A stretch of DNA of 64,000 nucleotides, taken from CAWJMN01 sp963844055. Lineage in GTDB: Bacteria > Planctomycetota > Planctomycetia > Pirellulales > Pirellulaceae. Positions 18,660 through 27,635 of the stretch are shown piece by piece. The translations under genes and the position numbers were made by a program. The first letter of the stretch is position 1. The number at the start of each line of letters is the position of its first letter. The notes below the pieces were generated by a model. The model was not told where the DNA came from, searched no databases, and saw only the letters and a list, made by a program, of their open reading frames with translations. The stretch lies in NCBI GenBank assembly GCA_963844055.1, contig CAWJMN010000002.1:248001-312000 (forward strand). Reading direction: 5' to 3'.

Positions 18660-18742
18660 GGGGGTACTTAAAAAGTTGGCATCCACTCACCAAACGACGG
18701 CTAGTGACCCTCGCGATAGATTTTGGCAATTCAGCTAGAGGG
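18660..18742. repeat. Dispersed repeat, copy B
   Basis: Partner of the copy at 17237-17318 (27 of 30 identical in the core 18694-18723). Read on the minus strand, both give a short open peptide containing KSIA-VTSRR. Such short frames in repeats are easily mis-annotated as genes. Confidence 0.6.
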
Positions 18743-19092
18743 ATGTCCTTGGCTGCGAGCTTGTCCCTCTTTGACAACGTCACAGCATGCCATCAAACAT
18801 GGATTACAATCCCCCACACTCCCCGGTCCATCCGAGTAGCGAGCACTCTCTCGGGAGAACGTCTCAGAGGAACTCAACCAATCAACGCAAATCGCCACCG
18901 AAGCCACGTGTTTATTTTTGCACAGGATGGGTGCGAAATCCGGTGCACTAGTGGTGCAAAATCCGGTTCAGCAGCCTGCTACGGTAAACGCCGCTAATTC
19001 GCAAGAGAATCAATCCAGCCGAGAAAACTCGAAGAAATGCTGGGTATTGCGAGATGCAGAAGGTTCGCAGAGGGCAGTGCACAAGCGAACAG

Positions 19093-19165
19093 TACCCCCA
19101 AGGGGATTCGAACCCCTGTTACCGGACTGAGAACCCGGGGTCCTAGGCCTCTAGACGATGGGGGC
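19093..19165 (-). tRNA. tRNA-Glu (anticodon CUC)
   Basis: Read on the minus strand, the 73-nt cloverleaf begins GCCCCCATCGTCTAGAGGCC. The acceptor stem pairs GCCCCCA with TGGGGGT, the anticodon stem CCGGG pairs with TCCGG around loop TTCTCAG (anticodon CTC), and the T arm AGGGG-TTCGAAT-CCCCT is perfect. The discriminator is A, and CCA is not encoded. It decodes GAG and also feeds tRNA-dependent haem synthesis, whose first enzyme (hemA) is at 54 kb. Its 3' end is matched by the direct repeat at 16953. Confidence 0.97.
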
Positions 19166-19379
19166 GGACCGAACAGTCAAACTTGCGGCCATCTTCCTCA
19201 ACGTTATCGAAGAAAACAGCAACTTCTCAGGGCTTTGAATGTGACTGCCAAGGGGCACTTTGTCAACACGGCAGGAAACCGCCCCCTTGGCAACATCGTC
19301 GTAAGGTACGGTACAGCAACACCTTGCGGCGAATGGCCCTAGGCCAAGAAATCCTGGCAGCAGAAGCCCCCAAGCGCAC

Positions 19380-20554
19380 TTAGAAGTCGGCCGCAATCTC
19401 GGCCAATACGGCCGTCGCCTGGTCAATCTCGTGCAGGGTCGTCGTATGCCCCAAGCTAATCCGGACGGTCCCCTGCGGGGCCGTCCCCAGGGCCGCATGC
19501 ATTCGTGGGGCACAGTGGATTCCACTTCGCACCTGAATTCGGGCCACGCTGTCCAACAGTGCTGACAGCTCCTGAGGAGAAACCTGCGGGATCGTGAACG
19601 AAGCAATTCCTACCCGGTCATCGGTCGCCGTAGGCCCATGGCGAACAAGCTGCCCAATCGCGGCTAGTTTGTTCTCTAGATAGAGCAGCTGCTGGTGATG
19701 TTCTTGCGCGATCGAATCCACACCGCGGCGCAGCACTTCACTGACGCCTGCCTCCAAACCAAAGATTCCTGGCACGTTCAAGTTGCCAGATTCCAACCGG
19801 TCCGGCCATTCCATCGGCTGCTGCTCTTCATCGCTCCGGCTCCCCGTTCCTCCTTGGCGCACGGGAATGATTTCCGCCTGCGCCGCGCACCAACATAGAG
19901 CAGCCCCATCCCAAGCGGACCTAGTAATCCCTTATGCCCTGGCGCCGCCAAAAGATCAAAACCGATTTGCTCGGCATCGAGAGGAACAACCCCTAGCGAC
20001 TGTGCCGCGTCCAGCAAAAAGTAGACGCCCGCCTCACGAGCAATCTTCCCAATCTCCTTTGCCGGCTGAATGGCCCCTGTCACATTCGAAGCATGCACCA
20101 GCGCAACAAGACGTGTCTCTTTGCGAATCGCCTTTTGCAAATCTGCCGGATCAATCCTTCCGTGAGAATCAACCGGAAGGTAAGTGACTTCGACCTGCTT
20201 CGTTTCACGCAAGTGATGAAGGGGTCGCAAGACCGAGTTATGCTCCGCCGCCGAAGCAATCACATGGTCGCCCGGCCGAACCAAACCATGAATGGCAAGG
20301 TTAAGCGCATCGGTACCATTCTGCGTAAAGACAATATGATCAGGCGTCTTCACACCGATCAGACGAGCCAACTTCTCACGACACTTGGCAATGGTACTTT
20401 GCACCTGCATCGCTTCGGCATACGCGCCGCGTCCTGCTGGTGCGCCTAGGTGCCGCTGATAATGATCCATCGCGGCATAGACCAACTCTGGCTTAGGCCA
20501 ACTGGTGGCAGCATGATCCAAATAGATTCGTGGTGATTCGGACACAGCCAGCAC
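19380..20554 (-). pseudogene. Cysteine desulfurase / class V aminotransferase, apparent frameshift
   Basis: Two overlapping frames together make one complete SufS/NifS-type PLP enzyme of about 390 residues. The first part (20554 down) has YLDHAATSWPKP at the N-terminus, a DAAQSLG motif and the PLP Lys in APGHKGLLGP. The second part has the conserved RQGGTGS, then ESGNLNVPG, then the catalytic loop RSGIHCAP with its Cys. Frames switch near 19871-19882. Adding one G to the AGGCGG stretch restores a continuous read (RRRAEIIPVRQGG). The GTG start overlaps the moaA stop by one base (TAGTG). Inferred role: supply of sulfur to the MoaD C-terminus for molybdopterin synthesis. Either truly broken or a sequence error. 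Confidence 0.85.
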
Positions 20555-21552
20555 TAGCCCCCGATTTGGTACATGGCGCGCTCAGGGCGATGAAAGCCCT
20601 CATCATCGATGCCGTGCCCAGGCTTCTTGGCCAGCACGCAATCACGCACCAACTGCACAATCTCTTCACCACTGGCATTGCCGCGAAGCAGCGCCCTCGC
20701 ATCCCACTCGACCGTTGAAAACAGGCAATTTCGCAGCTTTCCCTCGGCCGTGATTCGCAGCCGATTGCAGTCTTCACAAAATGCCTGCGTAACCGGATTG
20801 ATAAATCCCAGCGTCCCTGACCCATCGGCAAAGTTATAGTCCAAAGCAGGCTGGCTGGCATCAGGCCGCACGGCCGGCACCAACGGACCAATTGCCTCTT
20901 CAATCAATTTGCGAATGGCCTCTCCTGAAAGCACTTGCTCGGCTTGCCAATTCTGCTCAGCATCCAGCGGCATGAATTCAATGAACCGCATCTCTAGCTG
21001 CTCTTGTCGAGCAAATTGCGCAAGCGGCACAATCTCCGGCTCGCTCAGGTTGGCAATCGCGACTGCATTCAGGCGGATCTTTTCAAACCCGACACGTTTG
21101 GCAACTTTAATTCCATCCAACACACGATCAAGACCATCGCGCCGCGAGATCTTGCGAAAGGTCTCTTCCGTCATCGCATCCAGGCTGATGTTAATCCGCT
21201 TCAAGCCAGCCTCTTTGAGAGACTCCGCCTGATCCGCAAGCAAAATGCCATTCGTGGTTAACGCCAGGTCTTCCACACCTTCGATCTGAGCAATTCGTTT
21301 CACCAAATCCGAAAGCCCAGAGCGCACCAGCGGCTCTCCTCCGGTCAAACGAAACTTTCGCACGCCCATAGGAACGACCAAACGAACAAATCGCTCGATC
21401 TCTTCAAAGGTCAGTATCTGATCACGCGGCAAGAACTGCACCAGCTCGTTGGGCATGCAATAAAAGCAGCGAATATTGCAGCGATCGGTCACGCTGATTC
21501 GCAGGCTCGTATGCACACGGCCCAGTCGATCAATAAGGGGTTCAAGCTTCAT
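20554..21552 (-). CDS. moaA: GTP 3',8-cyclase (molybdenum cofactor step 1)
   Basis: MoaA is a radical-SAM enzyme that rearranges GTP to 3',8-cyclo-GTP, the first step to molybdopterin. The radical-SAM cluster motif CNIRCFYC is at about residues 22-29, followed by LTGGEPLVR near 71. The C-terminal second Fe-S site is seen as FCEDCNRLR near 258-266 with a later Cys (NCLFS). I start at ATG 21552 (MKLEPLIDRLGR), which fits the family; an upstream in-frame start at 21648 would add 32 unrelated residues. One deviation: the family usually ends in a GG pair and here the last residues are YQIGG, so it is kept. It lies in a moaD-moaE-moaA-desulfurase run; moaC is not in the window. Confidence 0.93.
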   Translation of the reverse strand: MKLEPLIDRLGRVHTSLRISVTDRCNIRCFYCMPNELVQFLPRDQILTFEEIERFVRLVVPMGVRKFRLTGGEPLVRSGLSDLVKRIAQIEGVEDLALTTNGILLADQAESLKEAGLKRINISLDAMTEETFRKISRRDGLDRVLDGIKVAKRVGFEKIRLNAVAIANLSEPEIVPLAQFARQEQLEMRFIEFMPLDAEQNWQAEQVLSGEAIRKLIEEAIGPLVPAVRPDASQPALDYNFADGSGTLGFINPVTQAFCEDCNRLRITAEGKLRNCLFSTVEWDARALLRGNASGEEIVQLVRDCVLAKKPGHGIDDEGFHRPERAMYQIGG

Positions 21553-21611
21553 GGGGTTCACAAACAACAAGACAAACGGCGAACAACTAACAATATCGAA
21601 ACGGCTTCTGC

Positions 21612-22040
21612 TTAACCGGGCCCCTGTGAAAGCCCCGGATGGACCCACTCCGTAGCACCGTCAACCCAGTGTTCCTGCTTCCAGATTGGCACATCCACCT
21701 TCAGCGTGTCAATAAGCCACTTCCCTGCTTGAAAAGCTGCTTCACGATGCGGACTGCTCACAGCGATAGCGACGCTCGCTTGCTCAAGCGGCACTTCCCC
21801 CAGCCGATGCACGATCACACATTCAACAAGTGGCCATTGCTGACGAGCCTGCGATTCAAGCTCCGCCAGCTTCTTTTCCGCCATTTCCGAATAGCACTCG
21901 TAATGTAACGTCTTGGTCTGCCGCCCCTTGGTGAATTCACGGGTCGTTCCCAAAAACAACACCACGGCCCCTGCTTGCGCGGATGAGACCTTCGCCAAGA
22001 CGGCCGTCACATCGATCGGATTAGGTGTTAATTCAATCAT
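21612..22040 (-). CDS. moaE: Molybdopterin synthase catalytic subunit
   Basis: This 142-residue protein has the full MoaE pattern: GAVVLFLGTTRE near 24, an LHYECYSEMA block near 45, VHRLGEVP near 77, SSPHREAAFQA near 94-104, and VPIWKQE near 115 with the catalytic Lys. With MoaD it inserts the dithiolene sulfurs into precursor Z to make molybdopterin. It lies 11 bases after moaD and 59 bases before moaA on the same strand. The C-terminus (HPGLSQGPG) slightly exceeds the usual end. Confidence 0.93.
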   Translation of the reverse strand: MIELTPNPIDVTAVLAKVSSAQAGAVVLFLGTTREFTKGRQTKTLHYECYSEMAEKKLAELESQARQQWPLVECVIVHRLGEVPLEQASVAIAVSSPHREAAFQAGKWLIDTLKVDVPIWKQEHWVDGATEWVHPGLSQGPG

Positions 22041-22051
22041 GGCACTCGCCT

Positions 22052-22296
22052 TTAGCCACCACTGACAGGCGGAATGAGGGCAACTTCACTTTTTGCATCC
22101 AGCGGCGTACTCTCTTTGGCAAAGTCTGCATTCACGGCAAACCGCACATTCGCAATTAGCGCTGACAGGGCCGGCACTTGAACCGCCAGGGCCTCACGCA
22201 GCGCCCCCACCGTGGCAGGCTCAGCCAGTTCGACCACACAGTGATCTGCGCCACTCGCTCTTTCGCTACGGCAAATAGTTTCACTTGGCACTGCAT
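22052..22296 (-). CDS. moaD: Molybdopterin synthase sulfur-carrier subunit, apparent frameshift near N-terminus
   Basis: The C-terminus ends LIPPVSGG, the ubiquitin-like Gly-Gly tail that is thiocarboxylated and inserted into MoaE. A natural MoaD N-terminus, MQCQVKLFAVAKER, starts at ATG 22296 but in a different frame from the rest. The frames meet near 22250-22258, where GTGGC would need to be GTGGGC to read ERVGADHCVVEL. An alternative in-frame start at 22327 exists but gives a Cys/Arg-rich N-terminus with no MoaD character. Either a real one-base deletion or a sequence error in a G run. The gene is first in the moa run and is followed by moaE after 11 bases. Confidence 0.85.
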
Positions 22297-22338
22297 TACA
22301 AAAACCGTTTCGCCTGTCTTCCAGCATTCAATCGCAAT

Positions 22339-25335
22339 TTACGTAACCGTCAGTTCGCTTCCACGCGTCAAAAACAGACGCTCAATCTCGGGCATCAGCC
22401 GATAAGCCAGCGCCAACACCTTGAGCGGGTGCACGGTAGGCTTGGTCGTGCCCTGTTCCATCTGCATCTTGCAAGCGCTGCATTCCGTCGTTCCTAAATC
22501 GATGGCCGAGTCACGCAGGGCAGAGATCAACCCCCATCCTGCCCGCAAGCTTTCGCGATAGTTCTCACGCTTCAGGCCAAACGTCCCTGCCATTCCGCTG
22601 CAACCACGATCCAGCCGCTTCACCGTAAGCCCCGGCACCAGTCGCAGCAACTTCTCTCCAGGAGCACTATCATCCAACGTCTTTTGATGACACGGCAGAT
22701 GATATCCCAGCGAAAAGTTCACCGGACGCAAATCCAACTCTAGCTCTCCCGCTTCGTGCATCTTCCAAAGATAGCCGCACGCTTCTTCAGTATTGTCCGC
22801 CACAAAGCGTGCATCATCATCTTCAATCAGGTTGGGATATTCGTACTTCAAACACGCCGCAGCGGCCGGCTCGGTCGTCACAATCTTGTACCCCTGACGT
22901 ACCGCATCCGCCAAGATGCGAACATTCTTTGCCACAGTCGGACGCGCTCGATCTAAATCGCCCGCAGTGATCTGCGCCATCCCCGAACCTTGCTGTTGCG
23001 GATGCACATAGACCGCAACGCCATTGTGCTGCAGTATAGAAACAAACGCTTCCGCCAACTCCACATCAAACCAAGTGGCATAGGTATCGACAAAGTAAAG
23101 CACTTTGCGCCCCGTTCGCCGTGTCGGGCGAGTCAAACGTCGCTTCTCGGCCCAGCGTAAGAAACTGGCCGAGGCCAGCTTCGGCAACTTTCGTCCTTGC
23201 GCAATCCCCGTCATCTTTTCCAAAAGCCAACGCGTTGTTCGTCGTCGCAAAATCCAGTTCGTAATCGGGCCGAACCACATCCCTAGCCGACTGAAACCTT
23301 CTAGTCGACTAAAAACCCAATCGGCCGTATCTAAACCATTGGTCGCTACATACTGGGCCTTGGCCTCAATCATCAACTTCGGAATATCGACACCGGCCGG
23401 ACATTCCAAGCGACACTGATGACAATTCACGCACAGGTCGGCAATATCCTTCATCCCCTCGCTGGACAAAAACGAAGGAGACATCTGCCCGCTGGCCATC
23501 GATCGCATCAAATTCGCCTTCGCGCGGGGCGAAGCTTCTTCGGCAGGCGAAAAGCGAAAAATCGGACACATCCGCGTTTCCGGCGACTGCGTACGGCAAC
23601 GCCCGCAACCATTGCAAGCATCGGCCGTACTCGCCAGCGTTCCATTCCAAATCAGTTGCAACTCAGAACCAATCACTGCCGGCGCCAGGGGGGGCTCATG
23701 GGGCAAAGTCGCAACCCCCGCTTCCACCTCGGCAATCACAGGCTCGGGCAAACGACCCGGAATTACCCGTAAGTTCTTCGTGATCGGCTGCGGAACATCG
23801 GCAACCACCTTGCCCGGATTGAGCAAGTTTTGTGGGTCAAAGATTCGCTTCACCTCACGAAACACATCATAAAGCGCCCCGTACTGGCGCTTTACAAACC
23901 AAGTACGGCTCAGGCCACAGCCATGCTCACCACTGATGGTGCCATTTACTGCCAACACTTCCTCATACAGGTCCTTGGCCAAGTCCTGCATGATGCGAAC
24001 ATTGGATGGACTTGCCAGATTGAGGAACGGACGAATGTGCAGCATGCCATGCCCGGCATGGGCAAACAGTGAAGCGGTCACTTGATGATTCTTGAGGACA
24101 TTCTGCATCTGCACCAAGAACTCCGCCAAGCGCGAAGGGGGCACTGCAATGTCTTCGACAAATGGAATCGGACGCTCCGCCCCCTGCACACGAAACAGTG
24201 TCGGAGAGACACGCCGTACCATCTTGCGAAACAGCTCAAACTCTCCCGGCGCAATGGCTAAGTGATAACCAAAGGCCAGCTTGCGTTTTCTTTGCCAGCG
24301 CTGGGCCACTTGCGAAAGACCATCCACAACCGGCAATGGATCATCCGCCTGCATCTCAATTAGCAGCATCGCTTCCGTGTCTCGCGGAATCGCTTGGGCA
24401 TATCGCGGATCCACATCGCGGGCCAGACTCAAAATGCGACGATCCAACAGGTCACAGCCAGACAAACCGAGTTCAGCCGCCTCTTCCGCTGCCTGTGCTG
24501 CCGCTTCTAGCTTGTCAAAAAAGACGAGGGCCATCCCACGGTGCGGCATCACCCGCTCCGTGTGTAGAGTCGCCTGCGTGATCAGGGCCAACGTCCCTTC
24601 GCTGCCTACAATCACCTTCGCAAGGTCAAGCACTCCATCCTTCAGCACATCATGAATTTGATAACCACAGCGATTCACCCACGCTTTTGGCTGGCAAGCC
24701 TGAATCGTCGCCTCTTCCCGCTGGATCAAATCAGCTAGACGCCTGACCAACTCTCGTCGTCGGGGATGCGGATCCACCGCTGGATCGTCGGTCACCACAT
24801 GCTGCGAAGCCTCAAACGTTTCGCCGTCCGCCAACACCAATTGCAAACTCTTCACATGCCGACGAGCCGAACCGTATCGCAGCCAGTTACTTCCCGAGTT
24901 ATCCAGGGCCAACACGCTGCCCATCGTGGTCACGCCCCCCGTCGCCGGATCAGGCCCAAACTGCCTCCCAAACGAGGACAAATACCGATTCAGCTGGCCA
25001 AGCACTACGCCGGGCTGAACCGTGACCGTATCGCCATCCAGGGAAACGATGCGTCGCATCCGGCGGGAAAAATCCACCACCAGCCCTGGACCTAGCGACT
25101 CTCCCGCAAGGCCTGTCCCGGCACCGCGGGCATGGATCGGCAGCAAGTTCTCCGTCGAGTAGCGGGCAATCGCTTGCACGTCGTCACTACCGCGCGGACG
25201 TGCTACGCCCAGTGGCACAATTTGATAGATACTCGCATCCGTCGAGTACATCTGAACGAAGCTATCGTCGCAGCGAACCTCACCACGCAGCAAGCCGCGC
25301 AGATCTGCTTGAATTCGCTCTTGCTGCTTGTCCAT
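22339..25335 (-). CDS. FAD-linked oxidase fused to Fe-S/CCG reductase (GlcD-GlcF-type / D-2-hydroxyacid dehydrogenase)
   Basis: About 998 residues from ATG 25335 (a TTG start at 25347 would add four residues). The N-terminal half is a PCMH-type FAD-binding domain (IHARGAGTGLAGES near 68, then TGGVTTMGSVLALDNSGSNW) and a FAD-oxidase C domain ending at DPQNLLNPGKV near 515. Two 4Fe-4S motifs follow, CNGCGRC near 582 and CVNCHQCRLECP near 644. The end has two CCG-type blocks (HLPCHQKT near 895, CSGMAGTFG near 925, CSACKMQMEQG near 972). The layout matches fused glycolate or D-lactate dehydrogenases (GlcD plus GlcF) that pass electrons to the quinone pool. The exact substrate is undetermined. It is separated from moaD by 42 bases on the same strand and may be co-transcribed. 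Confidence 0.88.
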   Translation of the reverse strand: MDKQQERIQADLRGLLRGEVRCDDSFVQMYSTDASIYQIVPLGVARPRGSDDVQAIARYSTENLLPIHARGAGTGLAGESLGPGLVVDFSRRMRRIVSLDGDTVTVQPGVVLGQLNRYLSSFGRQFGPDPATGGVTTMGSVLALDNSGSNWLRYGSARRHVKSLQLVLADGETFEASQHVVTDDPAVDPHPRRRELVRRLADLIQREEATIQACQPKAWVNRCGYQIHDVLKDGVLDLAKVIVGSEGTLALITQATLHTERVMPHRGMALVFFDKLEAAAQAAEEAAELGLSGCDLLDRRILSLARDVDPRYAQAIPRDTEAMLLIEMQADDPLPVVDGLSQVAQRWQRKRKLAFGYHLAIAPGEFELFRKMVRRVSPTLFRVQGAERPIPFVEDIAVPPSRLAEFLVQMQNVLKNHQVTASLFAHAGHGMLHIRPFLNLASPSNVRIMQDLAKDLYEEVLAVNGTISGEHGCGLSRTWFVKRQYGALYDVFREVKRIFDPQNLLNPGKVVADVPQPITKNLRVIPGRLPEPVIAEVEAGVATLPHEPPLAPAVIGSELQLIWNGTLASTADACNGCGRCRTQSPETRMCPIFRFSPAEEASPRAKANLMRSMASGQMSPSFLSSEGMKDIADLCVNCHQCRLECPAGVDIPKLMIEAKAQYVATNGLDTADWVFSRLEGFSRLGMWFGPITNWILRRRTTRWLLEKMTGIAQGRKLPKLASASFLRWAEKRRLTRPTRRTGRKVLYFVDTYATWFDVELAEAFVSILQHNGVAVYVHPQQQGSGMAQITAGDLDRARPTVAKNVRILADAVRQGYKIVTTEPAAAACLKYEYPNLIEDDDARFVADNTEEACGYLWKMHEAGELELDLRPVNFSLGYHLPCHQKTLDDSAPGEKLLRLVPGLTVKRLDRGCSGMAGTFGLKRENYRESLRAGWGLISALRDSAIDLGTTECSACKMQMEQGTTKPTVHPLKVLALAYRLMPEIERLFLTRGSELTVT

Positions 25336-25365
25336 ATAGTTGGGCAATCTGGTGCGAAACGGCGA

Positions 25366-25917
25366 CTAGACTCTTGGTTCAGACTTGGCGGTCCCTAGCT
25401 CCACACTTTTGGCCTGTCCGCCAGCCTGAGCTAAGCGAATGGCCTGCTGGCGATACTTCTCATGGGTTTCCAAATCGAACCCTTCATGGTCTTCCAAGCC
25501 CGGCACATCACGATACTGGGCCTGACAGCGATAGCATTGCAGCAAGTTGCCTACGCAGGCATATGCCACCAAGTCAATCAAGGCCGCAATGAATAGCGAC
25601 ACATACGCGCCGATGGGCAATCGGTAATACCAAAAGATGCTGCTCACGACAGCAGCAATCACAACCACTGCTACGCCCAACCGCTGGGGAAAATTCTTCC
25701 GTACAAACAGCTCTTCGCTGGGGCAAACAACACAGCCCACCAACTTCCGGGACGGTGCACCGGGCTTTTGGTCGGTACCCGCTCCTGCCTCGATGATCGC
25801 CCCTGGGGGAATGAGGATTCGCTGGCCGCAGTGATTGCAACCAACCTCTTTGACCCCTTCAGGCAGCAGCGCAACGGCAGTGTGATCACAGGCCGGGCAG
25901 TTATACGTCACGTTCAT
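25366..25917 (-). CDS. Zinc-ribbon membrane protein
   Basis: From ATG 25917 the protein is about 183 residues. It starts with a zinc ribbon, CPAC at 7-10 and CNHC at 27-30, separated by 16 residues, followed by a Pro/Gly linker. Two hydrophobic helices follow (about 80-100 and 105-125), then a CYRCQAQYRD block near 135, and an acidic/Gln-rich tail. An upstream in-frame ATG at 26019 would add 34 unlikely residues. The CxxC-16-CxxC spacing is identical to that of the proteins at 29302 and 30145. No known function. It lies downstream of the membrane protein at 26038 on the same strand. Confidence 0.7.
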   Translation of the reverse strand: MNVTYNCPACDHTAVALLPEGVKEVGCNHCGQRILIPPGAIIEAGAGTDQKPGAPSRKLVGCVVCPSEELFVRKNFPQRLGVAVVVIAAVVSSIFWYYRLPIGAYVSLFIAALIDLVAYACVGNLLQCYRCQAQYRDVPGLEDHEGFDLETHEKYRQQAIRLAQAGGQAKSVELGTAKSEPRV

Positions 25918-26037
25918 CCGCGAGCATCCATTTTCAGAGAAGCCATCGCGACAGGGATCACCTTTTGGCCTTGGCCAGACGGCTACCGCTCTTGGGTACT
26001 TTTTGGCCGCCAATCCCAATCGGACAACAACCTCTGA

Positions 26038-26859
26038 TTATAGCGGCCAACCACCCCTTAGTGACATGAGCTGGCCGGTCAACTCGCCGATAAACGCGAG
26101 AATTACCCCCGCATAAAGGATGCCCGTTGCACTTTGCGTGTTCGGAATCTTTAGCGTCAGCCAGGTCATCCAGGCCATCCCTAGCACGCTCACCAGCCCT
26201 GCCAGCCAGCGTAGGGACAGGAATACGATCCAGCTGACGTTCACTACCCCCTCACGCTGCGATTCTAGGGCCGCACAGGTGCCGCTCAGCAGCATTCGGG
26301 CTACTACCGCAATCCCTATCGCGACAACCAGCCGTTGCAGCGGGGCAATTTGCATGGTGGGGGTATTGAGGTACCAGTGCCCCAGCAACATGGCCGTGGT
26401 AACCGTTCCCAGAACACAGCCGCTAGTGATCCGGTCAAGCACACCTGCCCAGCCTATCACTCCCAGCCCTTCGGTCACGTTTGGCACGCGCAGCAAAAGT
26501 GCCCCCAGCGATGCCAGCACCACAAACAGCAAACAGGCCTTCCCCAGCACGGCCGCTTCATACATCCAGATGACCGCGCCGACATAGCTAACAATCGCCA
26601 CACTAACCAACAGGCCAAATTGCAAACGCTCCAAATCTCGCAGCCCCTGCAACGCCGCCGAGACCGATTCGCCTTGTACCGGAGGTGTAGAAATTGGCAC
26701 ATACGCAACCAGTGCCGCAAAGGTGGCAAGTCCCATCAGCACCCACAGGTGCACGCGAAAAAACCCGCTCGTCACTAGGCGCGACGAAGTGATGAACATC
26801 GCCAGCCCAATGCCAAAGATCAATCGCAACAAGAACTCAATCAGGATGAGGGCAAACAC
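26038..26859 (-). CDS. Polytopic membrane protein of unknown function
   Basis: The 273-residue protein has about eight hydrophobic helices spread along its length, starting at the N-terminus (FALILIEFLLRLIFGIGLAM). A periplasmic or cytoplasmic loop (about 55-75) contains VPISTPPVQG. No motif is recognised. The gene runs in the same direction as folE upstream (92 bases away) and the zinc-ribbon gene downstream (120 bases away), and could be part of a loose operon. Confidence 0.75.
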   Translation of the reverse strand: MFALILIEFLLRLIFGIGLAMFITSSRLVTSGFFRVHLWVLMGLATFAALVAYVPISTPPVQGESVSAALQGLRDLERLQFGLLVSVAIVSYVGAVIWMYEAAVLGKACLLFVVLASLGALLLRVPNVTEGLGVIGWAGVLDRITSGCVLGTVTTAMLLGHWYLNTPTMQIAPLQRLVVAIGIAVVARMLLSGTCAALESQREGVVNVSWIVFLSLRWLAGLVSVLGMAWMTWLTLKIPNTQSATGILYAGVILAFIGELTGQLMSLRGGWPL

Positions 26860-26951
26860 AGCAACCTTTCCATCCTTCTTCCCGTCTTCAACCTGCCGTC
26901 AAATCACCGAGAAAGGACAAACGATTTTCCAAACCAATCCAAGAGCCCGAA

Positions 26952-27635
26952 CTATTTCCGATCTCCATAGATCAGCGTCATCAATTCCGCGCGCGTCGAA
27001 ATGTTCGTACGGAACAAGCCTTTCATCGCCGAAGTGACCATCGAACTTCCAGGCTTCTTCACGCCACGGATCGTCATGCAGCTGTGGCTCGCTTCAACCA
27101 CCACCGCAACTCCCTTCGCGTCGAGCTCTTCTTCCAAAAGCCGAGCAATCTCTTGCGTCATGCGCTCTTGGACTTGGGGGCGGCGGGCAACCACTTCCAC
27201 CACGCGTGCCATTTTCGAAAGGCCGATCACCTTCCCCTTAGGGATGTAAGCGACGTGCGCTTTCCCCGTGAACGGCAAAAGATGATGTTCGCACATGCTA
27301 GAAAAACTGATGTCGCGAACCAGCACTACTTCATCGTAGTTCTCGTTAAAGAACTTCTTGAGGTGTGCTCTCGCATCCTGTCGCAGGCCACTAAACATCT
27401 CGGCATACATCCGAGCCACGCGAGCAGGCGTCTCCAGCAGTCCCTCGCGATCGGGATCTTCTCCCACGGCCGCCAAGATCTCGCGTACCGCGCGCTCAAT
27501 CCGCGCATGATCGACTGCGAAGGATTCACCCGGCACCGGTTGCAATGCAGGGACTCCCTCTTCGAGGCTCTCGTCCCCGCTGCACGGGCCAAATTTGAAC
27601 TTGGGCAGCCCCCCCTCGTCGTTGGGCGTATTCAT
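26952..27635 (-). CDS. folE: GTP cyclohydrolase I
   Basis: FolE converts GTP to dihydroneopterin triphosphate, the entry to folate and other pterins. The Zn-site and catalytic blocks are intact: [20 protein letters not shown] near 115-135, and [15 protein letters not shown] near 182-197. The fold-defining [14 protein letters not shown] is near 65. I start at ATG 27635 because GAGGAGTGGC lies just upstream; the frame is open to 27698 but without a ribosome site. The N-terminal 40 residues before the FolE core are variable and Gly/Pro-rich. It is expressed divergently from the oxidoreductase gene at 28126. Confidence 0.95.
   Translation of the reverse strand: MNTPNDEGGLPKFKFGPCSGDESLEEGVPALQPVPGESFAVDHARIERAVREILAAVGEDPDREGLLETPARVARMYAEMFSGLRQDARAHLKKFFNENYDEVVLVRDISFSSMCEHHLLPFTGKAHVAYIPKGKVIGLSKMARVVEVVARRPQVQERMTQEIARLLEEELDAKGVAVVVEASHSCMTIRGVKKPGSSMVTSAMKGLFRTNISTRAELMTLIYGDRK

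Noticed and set aside
18918..19130. Short frame running into tRNA-Glu
   Set aside because: It reads through the tRNA gene and has no motif. A weak similarity of GGTGCGAAATCCGGTGCA to bases near 17030 was too short to call a repeat family.
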